From: Glandiceps talaboti
Taxonomy: Eukaryota; Hemichordata; Enteropneusta; Spengelidae
DNA: 42,500 nt
Reading direction: 5' to 3'
Assembly: GCF_964340395.1 (NCBI RefSeq)
Contig: NC_135551.1
Span: 3,894,463 to 3,936,962, forward strand
Below, piece by piece: positions 20,878-29,443 of this stretch. The notes beneath the pieces were generated by a model that saw only the letters and a list, made by a program, of their open reading frames with translations, made no database searches and was not told where the DNA came from. How positions within the stretch are numbered: the stretch's first letter is position 1; the number at the start of each line of letters is the position of its first letter. The translations under genes were made by a program, and so were the position numbers.

Positions 20878-22371
20878 CCCTGTCCCGACACACAAATTCT
20901 GATCCTGTTTCGATTCGGATCGAATTCAGTTCCTCCTGTCCCCATATGCCCTTACTGTTGTAAACCGATTTAGTTGAACCGGTTCGAAACTACCTCAGGG
21001 GGTGGTTTCGATTCGGTTCAAAGTAAATCGGTTCGGAACAGGTTTAACTTGTCGTAGTTAGGACAGGAAAAACCGACTTAGAACCGATTTAACTTGAATC
21101 GGTACAATGTCCATTACCCACAGCTGCGCACTTGAATCTTGACCTCCAGGTTAAATTTTGCAAGTTACATGCTTTGTACGCCGACACCTTCACTTTGGAA
21201 CACAACTGGATCTGGAGTACGTGAAGTATTATCCAACACAAGATGGCATCACCTGAGCATGGAATGTTCAGCAATAAATGAGTGACAAAAACAACCACTT
21301 GATTGCTGTAAAACCTTATTTATTATGGATTCATCAACACCTAAAAGAAGTCTTTTTGCCAATCGCAAAATTTCTCAAATTGATAGACACTTCTTTCCCA
21401 TTTGGCGGTAGTTGTCACAACCAGAAATGATCGCGATCGTGTAGTATTTGACGAACTTGCATCGATTAAGGTTAACCCCACGGCCCGTGCACGACTTTCT
21501 ACTTGTTACATTACTAAAATTACTTACATGTCCCTATAATTTCTTGGGTTTATAACATCCGATACAGTTTTAAGGATCATTTGAATCCAAAATCAAGACG
21601 GGTTCGCTCTTGGGACACATCAAACAACAGAGAGATAACAACAATGTGTGTACGACATGTCATGTACTCTTGTTAACGAAAGTTAACGGGAAGAGCCGAT
21701 CGTTCGATCATACCGGCCACATTTTATATGGTCATCACCCTAATTGATTTTAACAGAATTTATGTGGAAAAGACGTTGTCAAAAAGGTTCAAAGCTAGGC
21801 CGTGTTGCATGTCACGTTGGGATACGCCCGACATCGTGAAACTTACACGAACGACAATCCGGAAATTACCGATGCGATGTCACGCATTTGAGGTCAACTC
21901 TGAAGTCTCGAAGACAGCCTGGTTCAGCATGATTAGATCCGTTTATTGAGGTGAAAACAAAAGGACCGATCGTCAAAAATAATTATTCAGCAATGGTTTT
22001 AGTTATTTTGGAGATTTGTACATTTTTTCACGTGATATTTGAAACACGTGAAAGCCGTCAAAGGTCAATGCTCATCGCATTGAATGAATTTTGCTAGTTT
22101 AGTTTGCATACCGATGACGATGTAAATGGGTGCATGAAATAGTAAGCGTTGCAATAGGACAAATCGTTCATGTTCCCATTTCCTATTACGAACTAAAACA
22201 AATGAATTACGTAAACAGGATCAAATTTAACATGTCGGGACAGTACACCAAACTGAATCGATTCAAATCCATTTCTAACATTTCGTGTCGGGACATAAAC
22301 TGAATTCGAACCGGTTTAACTGAATCGATTCAATCTGATTCGATTCGAAATCGATTCATATGGGGACAGGG
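20878..22371. mobile_element. 1.49-kb TIR element inserted in an ACAT microsatellite
   Basis: The ends CCCTGTCCC (20878-20886) and GGGACAGGG (22363-22371) are perfect 9-bp inverted repeats with ACAT repeats outside both. Subterminal motifs recur in both orientations: TGTCCCGACAC near 20881, TGTCGGGACAG near 22230, GTGTCGGGACA near 22287, and CTGTCCCCATATG near 20937 matched by CATATGGGGACAG at the right end. Both flanks are full of palindromes such as TTGAACCGGTTCGAA and GAATCGATTC. No transposase is recognised; short open frames at 21089-21298 (-) and 21728-21949 (+) show no motif. The target duplication cannot be defined because the target is a microsatellite. Superfamily not assigned. Confidence 0.65.
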
Positions 22372-22391
22372 CTACATACATACATACATTT
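22372..22391. repeat. Short (ACAT)n
   Basis: About five ACAT units immediately to the right of the 1.49-kb TIR element, matching the repeat on its left. Confidence 0.85.
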
Positions 22392-22960
22392 ACCCATGCA
22401 TACAGAACAAATGTATGGATTGCTATTGGTATCATTGAATATAATGAATTTTAGCACTATGTCTGTGATTTTTGAAGTCCCAGTTAAAGTTAGTTGTCGA
22501 AAAAGTTGTTCAAATGTCCACTATTCTCAGTACAGGAAAGCTTGACTCGACTTCACTCTGCCTTCGTGATCCCTACATACCCGCGATATGTACACTAGTT
22601 TCCACGGCAAATAATAAACACAATTCAAACCGTCGTAACATCTCTAGTACGCAGAAAGTTTACATACTTTATGGTAAGCATGATACCAATGTTGATGGAT
22701 GGTCTATGTTAAAGCATATTAACTATAGAATTCGACTTTTAGTGCAAATTTCAAAATTAATATATGAGCTTACACTCGAATTTTGTGTTACAACATGACT
22801 AACTTTCACAGACATACACAAACTGATAGGAGAGTCGCGTGAACCTAGGGGACTCGATGTTGATTTTTGTATCAGTGTTTGTCAGTTTGGTAGTGATAAG
22901 AAGTAGGCTTTTTTTTCGGCACCCTCAAAGACAGTTTTCATTGTACACCACTGATAAAAC
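22392..22960. other. Unassigned region
   Basis: Overlapping short open frames occur but none has a recognisable motif. No repeat is identified. Confidence 0.35.
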
Positions 22961-23099
22961 GACGTTCTGGTCACAGGCGTTTCTACATAACTCCTGCAAT
23001 GGTTGTAAAGTAAAAAACTGGCTAGTGACATTTCTCTTATAATCATACACAATCTAGTTAGTATCTAAAACGTGCTTTCAATGTTCTGCATACTCTGAT

Positions 23100-23247
23100 C
23101 ACTTGTAACAGTTCCGTGATATCATTGTCATCATCATCACCTTTACCTTCAGTATTGCCATTATCAGTGTCACTCTAATCTGACTCACTGGTACTACTTG
23201 CGCCAGTACATGTATCACTGTCCTTGTTCCCTATGACATTCAAAACT

Positions 23248-23250
<3 letters not shown>
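23100..23250 (-). pseudogene. Acidic coding-like fragment within copy C
   Basis: On the minus strand the sequence reads as Asp/Ser/Thr-rich blocks (GNKDSDTCTGASSTSESD, stop, SDTDNGNTEGKGDDDDNDIT) followed by ELLQVIRVCRTLKAR. The composition resembles an acidic protein tail and one in-frame stop interrupts it. It may be a remnant of an element-encoded or captured protein. Low confidence. Confidence 0.25.
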
Positions 23251-23317
<67 letters not shown>

Positions 23318-23322
23318 ATTTT

Positions 23323-23392
<70 letters not shown>

Positions 23393-23393
23393 T
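23251..23393. repeat. Compound (TCA)n-(AAC)n microsatellite
   Basis: About 22 TCA units (23251-23317) are joined by a short TATTTT link to about 23 AAC units (23323-23393). Translated frames give poly-Ser then poly-Asn on the plus strand, and poly-Leu then poly-Asp on the minus strand. Confidence 0.95.
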
Positions 23394-23610
23394 TCATGGA
23401 CAGTGTGAGTGATAATGTGAGATGGTACACTCAACAAAATGCATGTTTTATTAAACAATTTCTTACAATATGTGTATTTTTATTTTTGTATTTTGGCATG
23501 TAAAGTACTCGTTGAGTGCTCATCTCACGTTTACATCTCAAAACACACAAAACAAATTGACAATAATTGAATATTCAATTTGGTCACAAAACTACGGATT
23601 GTAAAATGTG

Positions 23611-24000
23611 TGTGGTCACACACATTCAGACATCACTTCACAGTTAGAACCATCCTTTACACAACAACGCTGGGGTTATACTGAAGTGTGTATTTAATCG
23701 TATGAAGGAAGGAAAAACGCTATTTGAAGTTACATCTCAACATATAAATATAAGGTGTGCACAAACTGTATGTGCAGTTACTAGGAGTTCAGTGTCTTTG
23801 TTTGCTGATACTGTTCAAATATCCAAAAATATATATAATAGTCTATTCCGAGTTACAGTAATATATAACAAATATGAAATAATATGAAAGTGTCTAAATC
23901 AATCAATCGATCGCGATGAATTTGCTGTAATTTAGTAATTGAATATATAATCAGTTTGATTTGCATACTTTAGGAATTAACATAATTGGCTCATCGCGAC
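23611..24000. mobile_element. 390-bp insertion with a 6-bp target duplication
   Basis: In copy A the sequence runs straight from GGATTGTAGAATATGACCCT onward. In copy C it is broken after GTAAAATGTG and resumes with AATGTGACCCTCC, so AATGTG is duplicated (23605-23610 and 24001-24006). The insert has no clear TIR, poly(A) tail or known protein; its ends are TGTGGTCACACAC and CTCATCGCGAC. Confidence 0.55.
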
Positions 24001-24153
24001 AATGTGACCCTCCTCCAAATATTGTACCGCAAATATGACCCTCCCTAAGAACAGCAGGTTTGTAAAATGTGACCCACTCCCGGTTCCTCCGGCCCTCCCC
24101 CTTGTAAATACTGAAGGCTCCCTTAGGCCTGTCGACCCGCAAAATAACGATAC

Positions 24154-24291
24154 TGTGTGTGTATGTATGTATGTATGTATGTATGTATGTACATGTTGTA
24201 TGTATGTATGTATTTATGTATGTATGTATGTATGTATGTATGTATGTATGTATGTATGTATGTATGTATGTATGTATGTATGTATGTATGT
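24154..24291. repeat. (ATGT)n microsatellite
   Basis: A long tetranucleotide repeat with one interruption (ACATGTTG) near 24190, ending in CGGTCGGTCTGTG. Confidence 0.95.
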
Positions 24292-24329
24292 CGGTCGGTC
24301 TGTGTCAAAACCGCTCGGCTGATTATTGG

Positions 24330-24572
24330 TCCCCAATGGGTACGCCCTTAGCAACAGTGAAACAATGATGCAAATTGCAAAGATAACACTAACGTATGAA
24401 AATGTGCCTAGCAACAAGCTTTTAAGACCACAGCCATAGCAACAGCCAAAGTGTGGTTAATATTGCAAAGGTGAAAACTGGGAAAGGTAGGCATGTCAAT
24501 AGAGATTCAAAAACATATGCAAATATGCCTAGCAGCAAGACCACCCCATAGCAACAGCTAAATACAGTTGTG
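24330..24572. repeat. TAGCAAC-type tandem repeat, ~2.5 decayed units
   Basis: The block GCCTAGCAACAAG ... CATAGCAACAGCCAAA recurs (TAGCAAC at 24349, 24409 and 24437, TAGCAGC at about 24530, TAGCAAC at 24549). It is the same family as 28240-28760 and likewise follows an ATGT microsatellite. Confidence 0.7.
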
Positions 24573-25083
24573 CTACAACACCATTCGTGCTATTTTTACC
24601 GGGGGGGGGGGAATTAAAAACCCCAAGCTACCGTTTTAAACATCTTATTATGACACAAAATGACTTCCAACCCTTCCATTTCCTGTATTGTGATAACACT
24701 TTGTCCGTAGCACATACATGCGATGAAACTACACCATCTCACTGATTTCTCGATTTCAGTCTGAAGAAATTATCACTAGACACAGACATCCTGAATAATT
24801 ATCGTCCAATTTCTAATCTTCCCTTCATCAATGGGGTATACCAAGCAACCCCCCCCCCGCCAAAAAACAACAACCCAAAAACCCCCCAAAGAACATTGCC
24901 AATTGTGTTGGAGCAGAACTGTAAAATGTGTGATAATTTAAATATAATCTTTATCCACATGCCAATCCATCCTTGTATTACCCATGCAGTATGCATATCA
25001 ATAACTAGTAGTGCTATTTTCATCTTCTTAGATGCAGACAATGGTCTTTAGGTCAACGCGTATATATATACAAATGTATAAAA
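24573..25083. other. Unassigned region with homopolymer runs
   Basis: G and C runs at about 24601-24610 and 24851-24858 and an A/C-rich stretch follow each other. No gene is recognised. Confidence 0.4.
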
Positions 25084-25749
25084 ATTAATTCAAGTGCCTG
25101 TAGTCTTATTGAAACTGTAGTGCCCGACAATCGTTATTTTGGCCTTCTGAACTTTTTGTATATAATAAACAAGTTTGCTACAAATCAAATTTGTTTTGAT
25201 TTGTACTAAAGTCTTGTACTTGGTCGCTTATGTTTGCAATACTTTACTAACAATTCGAAGGATTTTCGAGTGATGCAGCGACACCGTTTTATGATTGTGT
25301 TATAATATGTAGTACCACTTCTGACTCAGATCTACGTATATCTATGACATGCTTATGGACACTGTGCACTCAATAAATAATAATATGGGACCATGTCAAG
25401 TCGTGTCATACCATAACGGTCTACAATTCAAGATTGTCACAATTCAGTCATATTGACATTGAGTTATATGTTTGCAGTTCAGTGATTGTCAAATAATCAG
25501 GTTTTTCCTTCGATGTATGTAAACTAAACCAAACGCTGTGTAAATGATGTTTATCAATCCATGTATACTGGAATGTTTACTTGCAGACATGTAATCGTGA
25601 TTTATGAAAGTTAGGTTAGGGTTTTATTAGTCCATGTTTGGATAAATGTTGGACATACCTGTGTTGTTGAGATTGTAAGGCACGTACTGTCTACACAATC
25701 AAATCAGTGTAAAACCTCCCGTTTGACCCTGCGTAAGTTGTAAGAAATA
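25084..25749. repeat. 0.7-kb duplicated segment, copy 2 (left part)
   Basis: Direct paralogue of 19374-20068, about 5.7 kb away. It is interrupted after TTGTAAGAAATA by the Mutator-like element and resumes at 27598-27624 (TAAGTAATATCCTTAATGAC then ATACAAG), where similarity to copy 1 ends. Confidence 0.9.
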
Positions 25750-26024
25750 ACGAGTTTGAAGCTACCATCATATTCATATTCATCTTCACTTTCAAAAGTT
25801 GACCTCTACGCTCAATGTGAATATGATAATAGCTTCACATGTTCATCATCAGATTCGAAATCTTCCGAATAGGTACGAACGCGCGTTCGCGGCAAATCAC
25901 AGAAATCCTTCATTGGCAGTTTGAAATCATTGTAATTACCTTTCACTTGATTTGCGTGGATTTGCATGCTCTCTTTTTATTTTTGCCAGAGTATCCAATT
26001 TGCACCATGAATTATTGTTGTCAT
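25750..26024. repeat. Left TIR of the Mutator-like element
   Basis: It is inverted relative to 27321-27597. Shared landmarks are CTTTCAAAAGTTGACCTCTA (one mismatch), CACTTGATTTGCGTGGATTT and GAGTATCCAATTTGCACCAT. Similarity ends at TTGTTGTCAT on the inner side. Differences cluster in the middle third. Confidence 0.88.
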
Positions 26025-26199
26025 ATAAAAAAACTAATTTGGATGTTTAGTATGCCTTTCCCATATCTTTGAAAATGAAATATCAATATTTGGGTGTACA
26101 AAAACCCCTGTATGACTAATGTATGTAATAAAAATAAGTAATTGACTCGGTAGCTTATGGGGTGAGATCCCCGCCAAAATTAGTTGTTACCTTTATTTC

Positions 26200-26905
26200 A
26201 ATATGATTTTATCATTCAGTGGCATTATTTCTTATTCCATCATTCTATTATCATTATTTCATCATTATTTTATTCTTATGTCCATCATTATTTCATTATT
26301 TCATTCTTAATTGGTTATTATTTCATTCTTATGCCATTATTATATGACCATTATTTCATTCTTATTTGGTCATTATTTCATTCTTATTTGGTCATCATTT
26401 CATTCTTATTTGGTCATTATTTCATTCTTATTTGGTCATTATTTCATTCTTATGCCATTATTATATGACCATTATTTCATTCTTATTTGGTCATTATTTC
26501 ATTCTTATTTGGTCATTATTTCATTCTTATTTGGTCATGATTTCATTATTATTTAACCATTATTTCATTCTTATTCCATTCTTATTTAACCATTATTTCA
26601 TTCTTATTTGGCCATGATTTCATTCTTATTTCATTCTTATTTGGTCATGATTTCATTCTTATTTGGTCATGATTTCATTCTTATTTGGTCATGATTTCAT
26701 TATTATTTGGTCATGATTTCATTGTTATTCCATTATTATTTGGTCATGATTTCATTCTTATTCCATTATTATTTGGTCATGATTTCATTCTTATTTGGTC
26801 ATGATTTCATTCTTATTCCATTATTATTTGGTCATGATTTCATTATTATTTGGTCATGATTACATTATTATTTCATTATTATTTGGTCATGATTTCAATC
26901 TTATG
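26200..26905. repeat. 22-bp tandem repeat inside the Mutator-like element
   Basis: About 30 units built on TTTCATTCTTATTTGGTCAT plus TA or GA, with CATTA-type units on the left and CATGA-type units on the right. Some units are shortened to TTTCATTCTTATTCCATTAT. Open frames rich in HYFILIW and ISFLFG come from the repeat and are not genes. Confidence 0.92.
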
Positions 26906-27320
26906 ACTACCCAACACCGGACTTCACGGCATTTTACTGCCTACGAGTAACCATGTTTCATGTACGCCAAAGCCTGGAGTGGAAACAAGAAGGCGTACAC
27001 TAACACTAGTAACAGTAAGGAGATTTTGCCCAGAATCAACAACTTGACAGTCCAATGCCCGGGTCCCATGGCGTTTTGCGTTTCTCTGATAATACTTTGC
27101 GGCCTTGCTGTGCTTCAAATTCTACTAATAGGCACTTGTGTTATATTGTCTAAAAGAGTAATGGTGTCATTTAGTACTTCTTGGCATGCCTGACTTGTAG
27201 CGCATAGCATTGTCCACCATAAGATACAAAATCGTGTTGTCAAGACAGCAATTATCACAATGTATGTAGTTCCCTTGATCGGGGAGGGTCAATGCAATCG
27301 ATTGTAAAAAATAATGGTCC
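26906..27320. other. Unassigned interior of the Mutator-like element
   Basis: A plus-strand open frame at 26960-27193 (77 codons) has a hydrophobic segment (FCVSLIILCGLAVLQILLIG) that could be a captured exon with a membrane segment. No family is recognised, so this is only a possibility. Confidence 0.3.
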
Positions 27321-27597
27321 ATGACAACAATAGTTCATGGTGCAAATTGGATACTCTGGCAGAAATAAAAAGAGAGCATGCAAATCCACGCAAATCAAGT
27401 GAAAAGTATTTACAATCGCATGATTTCAAACTGCCAATGATTTCAAAGGATTTATGTAATTTGCCAAACACACATTCGTACCCATTCGGAAGATCTGATG
27501 ATGAACTTGTGAAGCTATCATCATATTCACATTGAGCGTAGAGGTCAACTTTTGAAACTGAAGATGAATATGAATATGATGGTAGCTTCACACTCGT
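27321..27597. repeat. Right TIR of the Mutator-like element
   Basis: Inverted partner of 25750-26024. It ends CACACTCGT immediately before the right target duplication TAAGTAATA. Confidence 0.88.
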
Positions 27598-27676
27598 TAA
27601 GTAATATCCTTAATGACATACAAGGGGTCAGACATAAGTTGTCAAGGGGTTTGGCATAGCGTGGATGGATGGATGT

Positions 27677-27707
27677 GTATGTATGTATGTATGTATGTAT
27701 GTATGTA

Positions 27708-27749
<42 letters not shown>
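27677..27749. repeat. (ATGT)n(GT)n compound microsatellite
   Basis: ATGT units pass into a GT run. A diverged tandem repeat block follows, as after the ATGT repeat at 24154-24291. Confidence 0.95.
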
Positions 27750-27750
<1 letters not shown>

Positions 27751-27794
27751 CCTTTGGTGTCTAGTTGGGAAATTGTTCAAATCAAAATGATCTT

Positions 27795-28230
27795 ACCACA
27801 GGTAAGGTGTGTGATTTGGGTCAATGATTTTTGGTCAAAAAACTTAAACTCAAAAACTACTTGGCAGATCTGTCTGAAATTTGGTGGGAACATCTTTAGA
27901 GAACGTCTAGATTAAGAAATGTTCACGACATGATGATCCCATCAGTGATATGCAAATTAGGACTAAAAATGTGTCTTTTTGGTCATAAATTTTTAATTCC
28001 AAAACAACTGAGCAGATTGGGCTGACATTTAATGGGGATGCATCGGGGGGGTGGGGGGGGGGGTGGGGTGGGGGGGGGGTAGAGATGAAGAATATTATAT
28101 CATCGATGATATACAAATTAGGTATAAACATGTGAATTTTGATCAAAAACTTAAATCTCAAACAGTACTTGGTCAGTGAGATTGAAACTTGGTGTTTCTA
28201 GAAGTGTTATTCTGCAGATTTTCTTCAAAA
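27795..28230. repeat. Diverged ~150-bp tandem repeats, about three units
   Basis: The landmark TTTTGGTCAAAAAACTTAAA ... CTTGGCAGATCTGTCTGAAA recurs in decayed form near 27830, 27978 and 28137. Each is followed by a variant of TTTGGTGGGAACATC. Confidence 0.65.
28044..28079 (+). other. G-rich run, potential G-quadruplex
   Basis: Thirty-six bases made of G runs of 4 to 12 separated by single Ts. It meets the simple pattern for intramolecular G-quadruplexes. It could also be a slippage-prone, assembly-sensitive tract. Confidence 0.7.
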
Positions 28231-28239
28231 CATTTTGAC

Positions 28240-28760
28240 ACAATTGGCCCTAGCAACCATGACCACACCCTTAGCAACGACCAATGGCAGTATGCTTTGG
28301 TTAAATAACAACATCACCGTGGGCGAGTGAGTAAACATTAAAATAATGTATGCAAATATCCCTAGCAACCATGACTACACCCATTGCAACAGCCAAATGG
28401 TGGTGTATTTCACAAAGATAACAACATGGATTAACAGAGAAGTAAATAAACATTCAAAACATTTTGTGTAAATGTGCCTAGCAACAAGACCACGGCCATA
28501 GCAACAGCCAAATGTTTACGTATATTGCGAAGATAACAGGCATTAATAGACAAATGAATAAAATTCAAGAAATGTATGTAAATGTGCCTAGCAACAAGAC
28601 TACGCCCATAGCAACAGCCAAATGACCACGTGTATTGCAAAGATAACAGGATTAATAGACAAATGAATAAACATTCAAAAGATGTATGCAGATATACCTA
28701 GCAACAAGACCACGCCCGTAGCAACAGCCAAATGATCACGTATATTGCAAATAAAGCAAC
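28240..28760. repeat. ~110-bp TAGCAAC tandem repeat, five units
   Basis: CCTAGCAACMAKGACYACRC recurs with TAGCAAC at 28251, 28363, 28479, 28589 and 28699, a spacing of 110-116 bp. Most units have a second copy 20 bp later (CATAGCAACAGCCAAATG). Between them lies AAAGATAACA...ATTAATAGACAAATGAATAA. The unit carries two AGCAAC half-sites. Confidence 0.85.
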
Positions 28761-28959
28761 AAGGTTGGATAGGCAACTGAATAATCATTCAGCAAATAAA
28801 CACCTATACCTAGTGTGGATCAGCATATGGATAATCACTTTTAAAAAACTGCACAGCTGTGCTTCAACACCATTGGCGCCCTTTTCAAAAACTTGTATAC
28901 ACTATGATTGTCTTCACATACTAAAAACAACTTCATAATTTATGAAAATTTTAAAGGAA

Positions 28960-29100
28960 AGTTAAGAGCCATACAATAAGAAATATTTCCATATTTTGCC
29001 CTTCTTATCATTCTCCAACATGTGTTACTTTTGTGAAAGTGTCATGTTTTGTGATCCTAATGAGCAGTAATGCTGTAAGTGAATAAAGAACTGAACTGAA
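28960..29100 (+). pseudogene. Possible LINE 3' tail remnant
   Basis: The stretch ending GTGAATAAAGAACTGAACTG looks like a LINE 3' UTR with a short (CTGAA)-type tail. No protein-coding part remains. Low confidence. Confidence 0.3.
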
Positions 29101-29259
29101 TGTAGATATCTACAGTCAGGATTAAAATGCACAGAAATCTCTAGCTTGGTGGCAAATCTCTCCTTGTAAACGAGATAGAAGTAACTATTGTGTTTTGAAA
29201 TGGTCTGAAACTAAACCAAACCAGGTTATAATTATATTTAACGTAAATTTGCATTTCAG

Positions 29260-29443
29260 GTTGAGTTCATCCGAACGACTTGAAATTATGGAGAACCATG
29301 GCAGCACGAGATGGACTTGCTCAGTTCTAGTGTTCTTGGCCATGATTGCCTGGTGTAACGGTGTACCACCATCATTCACAGAGACTGTCTATTCAACAAT
29401 CATACAAGAGGAGGACGGTGATACGCCTGTACAAGTGCTAAAG
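29260..29443 (+). CDS. Cadherin exon 1 (5' UTR plus first 52 codons)
   Basis: A strong 3' splice site (TTTGCATTTCAG) precedes 29260, so an upstream non-coding exon is likely. The coding part starts at ATG 29288, chosen because it directly precedes the signal peptide; an in-frame ATG at 29195 lies before the splice site. The donor is AAG|GTGAGT at 29444, phase 0. It encodes the signal peptide and first strand of EC1. Confidence 0.85.

Larger units (their letters stand above)
22965..24122. mobile_element. Harbinger-like element, copy C (interrupted)
   Basis: This is in the same orientation as copy A. Shared pieces are AAAACTGGCTAGT and the TCTTATAA stretch near 23013-23042, ACTAGATTGTG (reverse strand) shared with copy B, and CAATTTGGTCACAAAACTAC near 23575. 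The right end is CTTGTAAATACTGAAGGCTCCC at 24101-24122, followed by TTA. The left TIR is not found. The interior differs from copies A and B: it holds trinucleotide repeats and is broken by a 390-bp insertion. Confidence 0.6.
25750..27597. mobile_element. 1.85-kb Mutator-like non-autonomous DNA transposon
   Basis: The element has long terminal inverted repeats, left 25750-26024 and right 27321-27597 (about 275 bp), starting ACGAGTKTGAAGCTACCATC. It is flanked by TAAGAAATA (25741-25749) and TAAGTAATA (27598-27606), a 9-bp target duplication with one difference. The paralogous segment at 19374-20068 has a single TAAGTAATA at this point, so the boundaries are supported by an empty site. Long TIRs with 8-10-bp duplications are characteristic of Mutator/MULE elements. 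There is no transposase. The interior is a 22-bp tandem array (26200-26900) plus about 400 bp of unassigned sequence. Confidence 0.82.

Noticed and set aside
23175-23412. Poly-Ser/Asn and poly-Leu/Asp proteins
   Set aside because: They are trinucleotide microsatellite translations only.
26184-26617. Hydrophobic frames (HYFILIW, ISFLFG) as membrane proteins
   Set aside because: They are translations of the 22-bp tandem repeat in the Mutator-like element.
29195-29287. Upstream in-frame ATG of the cadherin gene as the start
   Set aside because: It lies before a strong 3' splice site and would put 31 non-signal residues ahead of the signal peptide. The ATG at 29288 fits better.
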